Part shown: positions 22,779 through 30,983 of the stretch, in pieces
Layout of the letters: every line of letters begins with the position of its first letter
Position numbering within the stretch: the first letter of the stretch is position 1
Origin: a virus
Length of the DNA: 34,997 nucleotides
IMG/VR virus record: IMGVR_UViG_3300000553_000148
Span: 12-35,008 of that record
Reading direction: 5' to 3' (one strand)
Program-made: the position numbers and the translations under genes
The notes under the pieces: generated by a model
The model's input: the letters and a program-made list of their open reading frames with translations, nothing else
Databases searched by the model: none
Told to the model about the DNA's origin: nothing

Positions 22779-24739
22779 CACCAGGCTCCAGATCCACCAC
22801 CCATCGGGCGTGGCGTTGTGGTGGGGACCTGCACGGCCTGTGGCGACGGCTGGGGTCGTCCAACCACGCGCACGACCCTGCGGGGCATGTCGGGTGCAGG
22901 CTCGGGTTGATTCACTGCGGCGGCCACGGGATCAGTCGCAGTGTGTTCAGCCATCTCTGGATCAGGGGCCCGTTTCGGCATCTCCATCGCCTGGCCGGCC
23001 CTAGAGACCATGGCCTTCAGGTCCTTTGGGGCAAAAATAGAGACCGCGGCAAGGCAGTAAACGTGCAGATCCAGGATCTCGTTGGGTCGCCCCGCCTTGA
23101 CCTGCTCGTAGGCCCGCCGGCCAGACTTGCGTGTCGCCCGCTCGGTCAGCAGCTCGTCGAAATAGTACTGCTCGGTGTCACATGGGAAATGCTGGAATCC
23201 GCCGCCGTGGACAGCGATTTTCAGCGAACTGTAGATGTCGTCCTTGGCCGAGACCGTGTCGACCAGGTGGAGGCCCTTCACCTTCTTGGACTTCAGCACC
23301 AACTTGGCCTGGGGCGTCGTGGCGCCCTTGATCGGGTAGATGACGCTGGTGAGGTCTCGGCGCTCGCGGCGGAACTTGTAGACCTGTTTGTCAAAGTGGC
23401 CGCCGGTGTCGATGGCGCATACGCGAACCCGCATCGATCCTCCCGACACGCGAGGCCAGCTCCGTTTCAGATAGCTCTCCAGGACGTCCCAGGGCTCATC
23501 GGTCAGCAGGTTGCCCGGGATCTCGACATGCTCAACGGTCCAGGCTTCCATGCCGGCGCCAAATCCGCGCACCAACAACTCCAGGCGCTGCGGATTCTCG
23601 GTCTGGATGTCGACGCTGGCCACCAGGAGACCGACGCCATCGGGGACGGTGCCGGAGACGTAGGACTCATCGCGGGCCCGCTTCATCAGGCCCTCGGCAT
23701 CAGCCGCCTGGCCGTGGTTCAGATCCCAGGTCTCGCCCAGGCTCTCGTTGACGAACGTCTGGAGCTGGGCCGGGCCGCCGGCCACCTTGGTCACGAACGA
23801 CTGAGCCATGCCTGCCAGCGTGCTCCAGGGGCTATACAGCTCGTTTAGGTGGAAACCGACTGTTCCAGGCACCAGAGCCTCGCGGGTGGCCCTCCAGACG
23901 CCCTTGCGGAGCATTCCGGGCCGGTGCGACTCGGTGATCTCGCCCCCACAGACCGGGCAGGCCAGGACCGCCTCCCAGGGCTTGCCCTCTGGCCAGACGA
24001 CGTTTTTCCATTCCAGCAGGTGGAACTCGTCGCAATGGGGGCACGGGACATAGCGTTTTCGCATGTCCGAGGTGTTGAATGCCTTCTCGATCCTGGACTC
24101 GCCCTTGATGCCTGGCGTGCTCACGTAGACATGTTTCCGGCGCCCGACATAGGTCTGCGTGCGTTTCACGGCAAGGTCGATTGGGTCACCCATTCCGGTG
24201 TCCTCACAGAACTTGTCGACCTCGTCAAAAAACACGGCGCGGCAGGTGCGGCTCGCGAGTTGGCTGGGGCTGTTACTGCCGGCGATGGCGATGAAACCAC
24301 CGGCGAACTGTTTCAAGAGCTGCGTGTTGCTGCTGTCCCTGGCCTTCTCCACGATCCGCTCAGCCAGCTCGGGCGTGTCTCGGATCAGCAGGCTCAGGCG
24401 TTCTTTTGACCAGGCCGTGGCAGATTCTACGGTCGGGTAAACGACCAGCATTGGGCAGGGGTCCTGGTGGGTGAAATAGCCGATTGCGTTGTTGATCGCC
24501 TCTGATTTGCCGACGCGCGCGCTGCACATCAGCACCACGTTCTCGACTGCTGGATCGCTGATCGTGTCCATGATTTCCCGCAGGTGGGGGGCCCTATCCG
24601 TTCGCCACCTACCTGGTTCTGCTGAGATCTCGGGCGAGAGCCGTCGGTAGGTATCGGCCCAGCCGCTAACCGTTAGGCGAGGCGGGGGGGGAAGGACGCG
24701 GGCCCGGATCTCCCTGGCCAGGGAGAGAGGATCACGCAT
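22778..24739 (-). CDS. Terminase large subunit (GpA family)
   Basis: 653 aa. The ATPase half has a Walker A variant CSARVGKSE (72-80) and Walker B VFFDEVD (169-175). A zinc-binding pair, CPHC (233-236) and CPVC (261-264), is characteristic of the GpA family. Nuclease-domain acids are likely D377 (SVDIQTE), D444 (CAIDTGG) and the Asp in LDLHVYC. It cuts and translocates concatemeric DNA into proheads with the Nu1-like subunit. GpA-type terminases normally use cos sites. The ATG overlaps the end of the small-subunit gene by eight bases, so expression is coupled. The C-terminal 60 residues are Pro-rich and low complexity. Confidence 0.95.
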   Translation of the reverse strand: MRDPLSLAREIRARVLPPPPRLTVSGWADTYRRLSPEISAEPGRWRTDRAPHLREIMDTISDPAVENVVLMCSARVGKSEAINNAIGYFTHQDPCPMLVVYPTVESATAWSKERLSLLIRDTPELAERIVEKARDSSNTQLLKQFAGGFIAIAGSNSPSQLASRTCRAVFFDEVDKFCEDTGMGDPIDLAVKRTQTYVGRRKHVYVSTPGIKGESRIEKAFNTSDMRKRYVPCPHCDEFHLLEWKNVVWPEGKPWEAVLACPVCGGEITESHRPGMLRKGVWRATREALVPGTVGFHLNELYSPWSTLAGMAQSFVTKVAGGPAQLQTFVNESLGETWDLNHGQAADAEGLMKRARDESYVSGTVPDGVGLLVASVDIQTENPQRLELLVRGFGAGMEAWTVEHVEIPGNLLTDEPWDVLESYLKRSWPRVSGGSMRVRVCAIDTGGHFDKQVYKFRRERRDLTSVIYPIKGATTPQAKLVLKSKKVKGLHLVDTVSAKDDIYSSLKIAVHGGGFQHFPCDTEQYYFDELLTERATRKSGRRAYEQVKAGRPNEILDLHVYCLAAVSIFAPKDLKAMVSRAGQAMEMPKRAPDPEMAEHTATDPVAAAVNQPEPAPDMPRRVVRVVGRPQPSPQAVQVPTTTPRPMGGGSGAW

Positions 24740-25199
24740 TAGGGGCCTCTACCTGGTCCTGGCTGGACAGATTGGCCAGGGCCTCGTGCACCAGGTCGGT
24801 GATCAGGGCCGCCCGTTCGCCCACAGAGCTCAGGGGGTCGATTGCAGGTGCCACACGGTTGGGCAGGGCCAGCAGGGAGGCCCTCATCATGGCGCACTGT
24901 TGGGACCACACTCGCTGCACCTCTGTGGCCTCCAGGAGCGTGCCGGCCTGCAGGTCGCGCTCCATTTCCGCCATGTCTGCCTCGGCCGCCAGCTTCCTGC
25001 TCTTGTCATCTAGGGACGGCTGCCATTTGTGCTCCCGAACCCAGGTGATGCCCTTGTTAAGGTCAATATAAACGCTGTTGCGTGTCGGCTTCTCGTGGGG
25101 GAGCCCGGCGTCCATCCAGTCGCTGATCGCCTGAGGCGTGACGCCGCATAGATGCGCGAACTCGTTCCTATTCAGGTCGATCTGCTTGGGCGCTGCCAT
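24732..25199 (-). CDS. Terminase small subunit (Nu1-like)
   Basis: 155 aa, starting at ATG after CAGGAG. Residues 8-35 (LNRNEFAHLCGVTPQAISDWMDAGLP) form the winged-helix DNA-binding unit typical of Nu1. Next come KWQPSLDDKSRKLAAEADMAEME and a helical dimer and large-subunit contact region. It recognises the packaging signal and recruits the large subunit. The gap directly upstream contains paired repeats that are candidate binding sites. Confidence 0.9.
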   Translation of the reverse strand: MAAPKQIDLNRNEFAHLCGVTPQAISDWMDAGLPHEKPTRNSVYIDLNKGITWVREHKWQPSLDDKSRKLAAEADMAEMERDLQAGTLLEATEVQRVWSQQCAMMRASLLALPNRVAPAIDPLSSVGERAALITDLVHEALANLSSQDQVEAPNA

Positions 25200-25365
25200 A
25201 TAACTCCTGGTTCATGTAGTAAAGTAGGGCAAAACGTGCACCTAGACGAGAAGGGAAGTCTGCGCGGTACCCGCAAATTCAACGGCTGGAAGGACCCGTA
25301 AACTCAAGGCAAATAGGGCCGACCGTCCTGTGGTTATAGCCTGCACGAACTGCATTGAAAGCCTC
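25200..25365 (-). other. Non-coding gap before terminase: candidate cos region and promoter
   Basis: No gene is seen in these 166 bp. On the coding strand a 14-mer TTGARTTTRCGGGT occurs twice (25294-25307 and 25269-25282, 12 of 14 identical, 25 bp apart). Beside it is an imperfect dyad, TGCGCGGTACCCGCA (25261-25275). A TATAAC hexamer (25333-25338) could be a -10, with no convincing -35. In lambda, cos lies immediately upstream of Nu1, so this gap is the natural place for it. Confidence 0.45.
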
Positions 25366-26091
25366 TCACTTCATGGTGGATATTGCCTGGTCGAATGCCT
25401 TGGATACCTCTGTTGCGAACTGCTCGTTGACCACCTTGTTGGCGATGTCTACGAACTGCAGCGTTGCTGCTACAGGCGTGCGTCTGAGCAGCGTATAGAG
25501 CAGGCGATTGCCAGTGTTGATCGACAGGCCCTTGCGCTTCTTCTCTCGCGCCTTCTGCTGCTTGGACGTGCGAGCAGGCGTGTATGCCTCAGCCAGGTTC
25601 ACCCGCTGCAAGATCAGCCACGTGTCTTTGCCGCGCTTACCCTGGATCATGAAGGTGTTGGCCTTCCCTTCCATTTGGCCGTTGGCCATCCGTTTAATGT
25701 CCAGATTCTTGATGTTAAGAGCGTTGCCCTTGGTGATCACGCCATTGCCCAGCACACGTCGGTTGGGGATGGCCAGATACTTACCCTTGCTTGGGACCTT
25801 TTGCCCGCCTTCCTCGAACTTGTTGAGGAAATCGCGATTCTCTTGCACGCGAACAATGACAGACCAATTCGACTTAGATGCACGTTCCATTGGGTCGATA
25901 TAGATGCCCTGCAGAACCCACGGTCGATTGATCTTAAAAGTGGACGAGATATGCTCCCGTTGTGCCTTCTGAACAGCATTGGCCAGATTATTAAGCGTCA
26001 GCATCATCGCAAACGGCGCCTGGGTTTCCTGAATCGAATTCAGCTTGCCCAGGACGTCGTCCGCGTTGAGTTTGGCGGTGATTGTGATCAC
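25366..26091 (-). CDS. Putative minor virion protein (241 aa)
   Basis: GTG start that overlaps the preceding TGA (GTGA). The N-terminus MITITAKLNADDVLGKLNSI is followed by LNNLANAVQKAQREHISSTF, then an Lys/Asn-rich strand region (GKYLAIPNRRVLGNGV) and the C-terminal helix FDQAISTMK. The plan of an N-terminal helix bundle with a basic beta domain recalls gpZ- or HK97 gp10-like minor tail proteins, but the match is loose. It is noticeably lower in GC and richer in Lys and Asn than most neighbours. It is the last gene before the terminase gap. Confidence 0.6.
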   Translation of the reverse strand: MITITAKLNADDVLGKLNSIQETQAPFAMMLTLNNLANAVQKAQREHISSTFKINRPWVLQGIYIDPMERASKSNWSVIVRVQENRDFLNKFEEGGQKVPSKGKYLAIPNRRVLGNGVITKGNALNIKNLDIKRMANGQMEGKANTFMIQGKRGKDTWLILQRVNLAEAYTPARTSKQQKAREKKRKGLSINTGNRLLYTLLRRTPVAATLQFVDIANKVVNEQFATEVSKAFDQAISTMK

Positions 26092-26384
26092 GGCAGCACG
26101 ACCTTGACCGTGAACTTGAAATCCTCCTCGTCGCCAGTGCCAGACACGACATGGCAGATGACGGGATAGCTCTTGCCGGCGACACCGCCGCCCAGTTTGA
26201 CCCAGGCTGTTTTGTCGACGGCGTTGGTGCCCTGTCCTAGCAGGTCAATGCCGGCAGCAGCCGTGAATACGGCCGAGACGAGCGTGTCAGCTCCCAGCCA
26301 GGCCGAGAGGTCAACGATATAGGGCAGCTTGGACGCCGGGTGCTTCAGAATCCAGGATCCAGCCTCATCAGTTACGAATGCCAC
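26088..26384 (-). CDS. Hypothetical 98-aa virion-region protein
   Basis: GTG start with a very good AAGGAG six bases upstream; the frame extends further upstream but without comparable support. The product reads MAFVTDEAGSWILKHPASKL, then LVSAVFTAAAGIDLLG and a beta-rich end (KSYPVICHVVSGTGDEEDF). It resembles a small decoration or fibre-linked beta domain, but no family is recognised. Its first 17 bases lie inside the end of the repeat-protein gene, in another frame. Confidence 0.65.
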   Translation of the reverse strand: MAFVTDEAGSWILKHPASKLPYIVDLSAWLGADTLVSAVFTAAAGIDLLGQGTNAVDKTAWVKLGGGVAGKSYPVICHVVSGTGDEEDFKFTVKVVLP

Positions 26385-27729
26385 GTCTGCTCCTTGTTTT
26401 GAGAATACGGTTGTCCAAAACGACCTTAAAGACACGAGAATCGGCATAAGTCGCCATAACGCGACTGTCAGACGCGATTTTAAGAACTTCAACTGTTCCA
26501 AGATTGATAAAAACAGGCTTAGTGAATGTGCCATCGGCAGAGCCGCCTACTAACACGACCTGGTTGGATGCGCCTGAAACGCCGCGAACGCCCGTGGCTG
26601 AGCCAGACAGTGCCCGCGACCTGGTGCTCGTGCCTGATACGCCATGGGCCCCGGTTGCGCTGCCAAAGACAGTCAACGTGCCAGAGCTCGTTCCGATGTC
26701 AGGGGCCAGGTGGGTGCCAGACGCGCTGCCGGCGAGTTGCAGGGCCCTGGACGAGCTGCCCGAGACGCCTTGAACGCCCGATGCCGAGCCCGAGATCGGC
26801 AGGGAGACCGAGCTGGTGCCCGTGGTGACACCCGCGACCGAACCCGTGGCCGAGCCAGTGAGAACCAGGGCCCTGGAGCTCGTGCCCGTGACAGTTGCCG
26901 GCGTGAATGTGCCCGAGGCAGATCCGGCGAGCACCAGGCCGCCATTGGCTGTGCCCGAGACGCCGTGCTTGCCCGCGGCAGATCCAGACACGGGGATCGA
27001 ACCAGAACTGGTGCCCGTGATCGGCGCCAGGTGGGTGCCAGAGGCAGATCCAGCCACCTGCAGTGCACCCGTGGCCGATCCAGTGACGCCATGGGCCCCT
27101 GAGGACGTTCCAGCGATCGCCAGGGCCTTGGATGTGGTTCCGGTAACCCCATGAGTTCCAGTGGCCGTTCCGGCGAGCTGCAGGCTGCCCGTCGAACTGC
27201 CGATCACCACCAGGCTGAACGAACCCGAGGCGGATCCAGCCATGGGCAACGTCGCCGAGCTGGTGCCAGAGATCCCGGCGCCAGTGAATGTGCCAGTGGC
27301 AGATCCAGAGAGGGCCCCGATTGCAGACGAGCTCGTGCCCGTAACAGGGGCGATGAACGTGCCCGAGCTTGAGCCAGACATGGCCATTGAGCCGGAGCTC
27401 GTGCCGGCGACACCGTGCGATCCAGTCGCGGATCCTGTCGGGGCCCCGATTGCGGTAGTGCTGGTGCCCGTGATTGTGGTTCCAGTGAACGAACCAGATG
27501 CCGATCCGCCGATCGACATGGTGGCCGAGCTGGTGCCAGTGACCGTTGGGGCAGTGAACGAACCGGAGATCGATCCAGCCAGCAGCAGGGCCGCGGTGCT
27601 GGTGCCAACGATGGACGTCGAGATCATCGACCAGAAAGAATCTCCGGCCACCTGCTCAACAGGGGTCGAACCGTCGAACGCGGCCAGGTTGTCTCGCGTG
27701 TCGCGCGTGCTGAAAAACGGATTGCCCAT
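26368..27729 (-). CDS. Ser/Gly/Thr/Ala-rich tandem-repeat protein (453 aa)
   Basis: The ATG overlaps the preceding TGA (TGATG). Residues about 41-405 consist of roughly 18 degenerate units of 18 to 22 residues on the theme GTSSxxLxxAGSASGTFxxxV. Charged residues are almost absent from this part. The N-terminal 40 residues (MGNPFFSTRDTRDNL, VEQVAGDSFWSM) are unique. The C-terminal 46 residues (VEVLKIASDSRVMATYADSR, then VFKVVLDNRILKTR) are charged and look like a folded end domain. A long beta-rich fibre is likely, with assembly contacts at both ends. It stands among accessory virion genes between lysis and terminase. Confidence 0.72.
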   Translation of the reverse strand: MGNPFFSTRDTRDNLAAFDGSTPVEQVAGDSFWSMISTSIVGTSTAALLLAGSISGSFTAPTVTGTSSATMSIGGSASGSFTGTTITGTSTTAIGAPTGSATGSHGVAGTSSGSMAMSGSSSGTFIAPVTGTSSSAIGALSGSATGTFTGAGISGTSSATLPMAGSASGSFSLVVIGSSTGSLQLAGTATGTHGVTGTTSKALAIAGTSSGAHGVTGSATGALQVAGSASGTHLAPITGTSSGSIPVSGSAAGKHGVSGTANGGLVLAGSASGTFTPATVTGTSSRALVLTGSATGSVAGVTTGTSSVSLPISGSASGVQGVSGSSSRALQLAGSASGTHLAPDIGTSSGTLTVFGSATGAHGVSGTSTRSRALSGSATGVRGVSGASNQVVLVGGSADGTFTKPVFINLGTVEVLKIASDSRVMATYADSRVFKVVLDNRILKTRSRRGIRN

Positions 27730-28565
27730 CACGCACCGCCGATCGTGATGGTCCCGTCGATCACGGGTGTCGTGCTAATCGCGCTCATTGGGACGATGTA
27801 TGCCATCAGGTGGGCATCGGGTCCGACCTCAGCCAGGCCGAGCTCCTCCCAACCTTTCCGCTCGATGTAGTTGGCGGGGGACGTTGGGTTCATGCTGATG
27901 GCGCCCAGCTCCTTTGTGGCGATGAGATTTGCAGGTCCAGTCCCACTCGTGCCGGATATGGTGACATCCGCGATGGCCTTGATTGTCTTGCCCGTAACCC
28001 CAGGGTCTATCAGGAACATGGCTGGTGGAGCATTTGTTACAGGCGGAGAAAATACAATCTGGCCCGTCGAACCATCGTTATATGTGACATTCAGCGTGTA
28101 TACGGTGATGTTCAAGATTCCGTATGTGCCAATCGATTCCATCCACCACTGAACATCTGCCCCGCCCGGGTCACATCGTCCGGCCGCAGACAGGGCCACC
28201 AGGTCCGCATTGAGCGCGTATGGGATGCCTTGGGTTGTCTGGTCGAAATACATGCTGGCAAGGCGGTCGACAATCACAAGCCGGTGCTGGCCTGATGCAG
28301 CCTTGGCCTCAAGCTCCAACACGCGATTGGTTTTGGTCCCACCGTTGACGATATTCGGAATAAGAGCTCCGGCAACCGTGTCGTCCATGACTGTCCACGT
28401 GACAGAAGTCGCTGCCCCACCCGCTGCCCACCACAGGGTAATTGGATAGAGAGCGATGATCGATGACGATGGGTAAGCGGGAATCGTAAACCTACGGCTC
28501 ACGCCTCGATTGCCGACGGCTGACCATGCAGCAGAAATGTCGTTCAGAGACGAGAAATCGCTCAT
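27729..28565 (-). CDS. Virion-associated protein, paralogue 2 (278 aa)
   Basis: ATG after TGAGGG. The protein contains RLVIVDRLASMYFDQTTQG, GRCDPGGADVQWWMESIG, LNVTYNDGSTGQIVF, GKTIKAIADVTISGTSG and LIATKELGAI. The same segments occur in order in the 275-aa product of the gene just upstream, so the pair arose by duplication. Proteins with this DRL...TGR/C...YTDGSTG...GV+SI plan recur in phages as structural proteins of unknown role. There is no enzyme motif or membrane helix. Confidence 0.68.
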   Translation of the reverse strand: MSDFSSLNDISAAWSAVGNRGVSRRFTIPAYPSSSIIALYPITLWWAAGGAATSVTWTVMDDTVAGALIPNIVNGGTKTNRVLELEAKAASGQHRLVIVDRLASMYFDQTTQGIPYALNADLVALSAAGRCDPGGADVQWWMESIGTYGILNITVYTLNVTYNDGSTGQIVFSPPVTNAPPAMFLIDPGVTGKTIKAIADVTISGTSGTGPANLIATKELGAISMNPTSPANYIERKGWEELGLAEVGPDAHLMAYIVPMSAISTTPVIDGTITIGGA

Positions 28566-28574
28566 GGGTAGCCC

Positions 28575-29402
28575 TCAGTGGCCGCCGGCGATGATGGTCC
28601 CGAGAACCGTCCCGAGCGTGGTTGTGGTTGTCCAAAAGGTTCCGAACAGGCAGGCGTTGGAACCGATCTTTGGCATCGCGAGCCGGGCCCAGTCACGGGT
28701 GTCGTTGTAGCCTGCGACAGCCAGGAACGAGGTCGCCAGCTTCTTAGTGGCCGTTACACCGAAGTTTCCAGCGGTGCCTGTGGTAGCGCTGAGGGTCACG
28801 CTGGTGATGCCCTTGATCGTGCGACCCGCGACGGCAGGCTGGATGCGATACATGCGATAGGCCGGGACGGTTGCGGGAAGTGCGACCACCACGTTGCCAG
28901 TGCTCGCGTCGTCGTAGGTCACGGCTACCGTGGCGTTGACGCCCGTTGCACCTGTGGCCGTATACCATTCCAGGAACCACTCGACATCACTTCCAGATAC
29001 ATCGCAGCGACCATCGGCAGCAGGGGCCGTCAGGGTCGCTGCAACAGTCTGCGCCGTAGTCACAATTCCAGACATGCCGCCCATGTGACCAATGCGGTCG
29101 CGCAGGATTAGGCTCTGTCCAGCATTGGTCATCACGATGTCAGTGAGTAGCAGACGGTTAGTCCCACCTGACGAGTTGGCGTATTTCGGGGCCCATGTTC
29201 CGGCAGTGGCAGCGGTGGGATGTGCCCAGGTAGTAGGCGCAACACCCACAGTAGGACTGCCGGTCATCATCCAGCCGGAATAGTCGAAGTTGGCCACGAC
29301 GGTCAGGGTCGTTTTATAGAACTCTTGCCGGCAGCCGGAACCGCCATTAGAGGCGGCAGCCAGGGCCGAGACTACGTCAGAGGCTGTCGCGAAATCAGTC
29401 AT
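28575..29402 (-). CDS. Virion-associated protein, paralogue 1 (275 aa)
   Basis: ATG overlapping the previous stop (ATGA), with TTGGAG upstream. Segments SLILRDRIGHMGGMSG, GRCDVSGSDVEWFLEWYT, VAVTYDDASTGNVVV, GRTIKGITSVTLSATTG and VTATKKLATSFL match the next gene in order. The N-terminal third (VVSALAAASNGGSG, then the FYKTTLTVV region) differs more. Both copies end in a compact domain with RDWARLAMPKIG or KGWEELGLAEVG. A capsid-surface or tail-attached role is inferred from composition and context. Confidence 0.68.
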   Translation of the reverse strand: MTDFATASDVVSALAAASNGGSGCRQEFYKTTLTVVANFDYSGWMMTGSPTVGVAPTTWAHPTAATAGTWAPKYANSSGGTNRLLLTDIVMTNAGQSLILRDRIGHMGGMSGIVTTAQTVAATLTAPAADGRCDVSGSDVEWFLEWYTATGATGVNATVAVTYDDASTGNVVVALPATVPAYRMYRIQPAVAGRTIKGITSVTLSATTGTAGNFGVTATKKLATSFLAVAGYNDTRDWARLAMPKIGSNACLFGTFWTTTTTLGTVLGTIIAGGH

Positions 29403-29560
29403 TGGACGAGCTCCAAGTAAGAGAAGTCGAACGCGTTCGAGAGGGCATCACAGACGCCATCGAGGAACGCGGTCGTCCCGTCCACCGAGGCCACCTGGTA
29501 TTCGCCAGGGAATGCCTCGGAGAACGGATCGAGGACGCGGACGCGATCGCCGGTCTGCAT
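29399..29560 (-). CDS. Small 53-aa beta-rich protein
   Basis: The start overlaps the TAA of the 132-aa gene (TAATG) and the stop overlaps the next ATG (ATGA), so the frame fits exactly between its neighbours. The product starts MQTGDRVRVLDPFSEAFPGE, continues YQVASVDGTTAFLDG and ends DFSYLELVQ, like a small SH3/KOW-type barrel. Function unknown. Confidence 0.68.
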   Translation of the reverse strand: MQTGDRVRVLDPFSEAFPGEYQVASVDGTTAFLDGVCDALSNAFDFSYLELVQ

Positions 29561-29958
29561 TACATCGACCGAATGAACGAACTCACCTGGATAGGCCCAC
29601 CGATGACGATGGAGACCGTATTCAGGTTGAGGTCCTGTCCAGAGGTTCCGATCGTGCCCTGCTCAATCACGGTCGTACCGTCGGACTTGAGTGCACGGTA
29701 GAACGCCGCGGTGCCAGTGGCGTCGGCAGAGCTGTCCTGCGTGATGGCATTGGCCGTCATGCTGCCAGCGGAGGGCGCGGGGAACGCGGTGGCGCCGAAC
29801 GTCAGGGTGCCGAGCAGCACCTGGCTGCCGAGGGCGGTGTCAGCGTTGGCCGGCACGCCGCCAGTGGCGTCATAGATTTTGAGCTGGCCCGTGTTGAACA
29901 GGGCAGCGTAGGTGGTGAGCATGGCGTTTTTCTGTGCGACGGCAACAGACAGAGTCAT
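29560..29958 (-). CDS. Small phage structural protein (132 aa)
   Basis: ATG after TTGGAGG. It begins MTLSVAVAQKNAMLTTYAALF and contains GQLKIYDATGGVPANADTALG, then LLGTLTFGATAFPAPSAG and GTAAFYRALKSDGTTVIEQG. This sequence plan is widespread in phages next to virion genes and is predicted to be a beta sandwich. It may be a decoration or fibre-base protein; no experiment-based name is known to me. It leads the accessory virion block after the lysis genes. Confidence 0.72.
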   Translation of the reverse strand: MTLSVAVAQKNAMLTTYAALFNTGQLKIYDATGGVPANADTALGSQVLLGTLTFGATAFPAPSAGSMTANAITQDSSADATGTAAFYRALKSDGTTVIEQGTIGTSGQDLNLNTVSIVIGGPIQVSSFIRSM

Positions 29959-29973
29959 GGGGCCTCCAAGGGG

Positions 29974-30441
29974 TTAGGGTTGCGGGTCAGTCTTGCGTCG
30001 GTTTTGGTCGTGCGCACCGGGCCCAGGACAGGCCGCGAGCTTGGTGACGGCAGCGCTGAGCTGCTTGGTGAGGGCGTCGAATTTCGCCTCCATTTTTTCT
30101 TCGAAGCGACGCAGGGTCTGCTTGGTCTCGTCAGCCTCTTTGGTGCCGGATGCCTGGCGCTCGTCCACTCGGGTGACGACACTCTTTACACCGGAGAGCT
30201 CCTCGTCAAAATCGTCCAGCTTGCGATCCAGCTCTTCGATCCGCTTGCTGAGCCGGCCCTCAATGGCCTGTTCGAGCGTTGGTAGCGAGCGCTTGATCTC
30301 ACCGATGTCATCTCCGATCCGCTTCATGTCCTGGTCGACGCGCTCTCGGTCACGGGTGGCCAGATAGCGGAATGCGCCACCAAAGGCGCCAGCCACTGCG
30401 AGGCCCACAGCCACCGCGACGCCGATCATTTCCTGGGTCAT
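29974..30441 (-). CDS. Membrane-anchored coiled-coil protein of the lysis cassette
   Basis: 155 aa, with the ATG overlapping the holin stop (ATGA). Residues 5-26 (MIGVAVAVGLAVAGAFGGAF) form one transmembrane helix. Residues 35-130 are a long charged coiled coil (for example IEELDRKLDDFDEELSGVK). The C-terminus is Pro/Arg-rich. One N-terminal helix and a periplasmic coiled coil next to holin and lysozyme is the topology of an inner-membrane spanin. However, no lipobox-bearing outer spanin was found overlapping or following it, so the call stays tentative. Confidence 0.65.
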   Translation of the reverse strand: MTQEMIGVAVAVGLAVAGAFGGAFRYLATRDRERVDQDMKRIGDDIGEIKRSLPTLEQAIEGRLSKRIEELDRKLDDFDEELSGVKSVVTRVDERQASGTKEADETKQTLRRFEEKMEAKFDALTKQLSAAVTKLAACPGPGAHDQNRRKTDPQP

Positions 30442-30983
30442 TTGCCACCATCATCAGGACGGGACTGCTGCAGGAGCACGTCCTTGTTGGCGCTGCCGGC
30501 ACTGGAGCCGAAATAGTAAGAGATGACGCTGATCCAGGCGGTGCCGAGGCTACCGAGCATGATGTTGAGCACGTCCTTGTTGTCGGACGGCGGGGCCCAC
30601 TTGAGCAGATACCAGAGCAGGGCAAAAAACCCGAGGGTCACGCCGATGGCAAGCACGGCAGGGATCTTGTCCCGCACCTGGATCTCGCGGTTGCGGGCCC
30701 CTTCGCGGTCCTGAACGGCCAGAGCCTGCAGGTCCTTGATCGCGTTGATGTCCAAAGCCTTGAGCTTGAGTTGGAACTCCTGGTCGGCGTCCTTCAGGGC
30801 CAGGAGCTGCTCGGGCGTGACGCTGGTGACCAACTTGGCCAGGTCGTCCGGTGTGGCCTTGGTTGGATCGCCGCCGAGGGCTGAGGCGATGAGCTGACCT
30901 GCAGCTCCACCGAGGGGCCCTCCGAGTGCCGTGCCGAGAAACGGGGCAGCCTTACTAACCACGGCCTTCCAATCGAATGCCAT
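30438..30983 (-). CDS. Holin (3TM family)
   Basis: 181 aa; the ATG overlaps the lysozyme TGA, with GGAGG eight bases upstream. The N-terminus (FDWKAVVSKAAPFLGTALGG, then PLGGAAGQLIASALGG) is a Gly/Ala-rich amphipathic or membrane helix. An acidic and Gln-rich linker follows. Two clear transmembrane helices lie at 107-128 (IPAVLAIGVTLGFFALLWYLL) and 138-158, followed by the family-typical YYFGSSAGSANK. It would form the inner-membrane lesion that releases the lysozyme at the end of the lytic cycle. Confidence 0.85.
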   Translation of the reverse strand: MAFDWKAVVSKAAPFLGTALGGPLGGAAGQLIASALGGDPTKATPDDLAKLVTSVTPEQLLALKDADQEFQLKLKALDINAIKDLQALAVQDREGARNREIQVRDKIPAVLAIGVTLGFFALLWYLLKWAPPSDNKDVLNIMLGSLGTAWISVISYYFGSSAGSANKDVLLQQSRPDDGGK

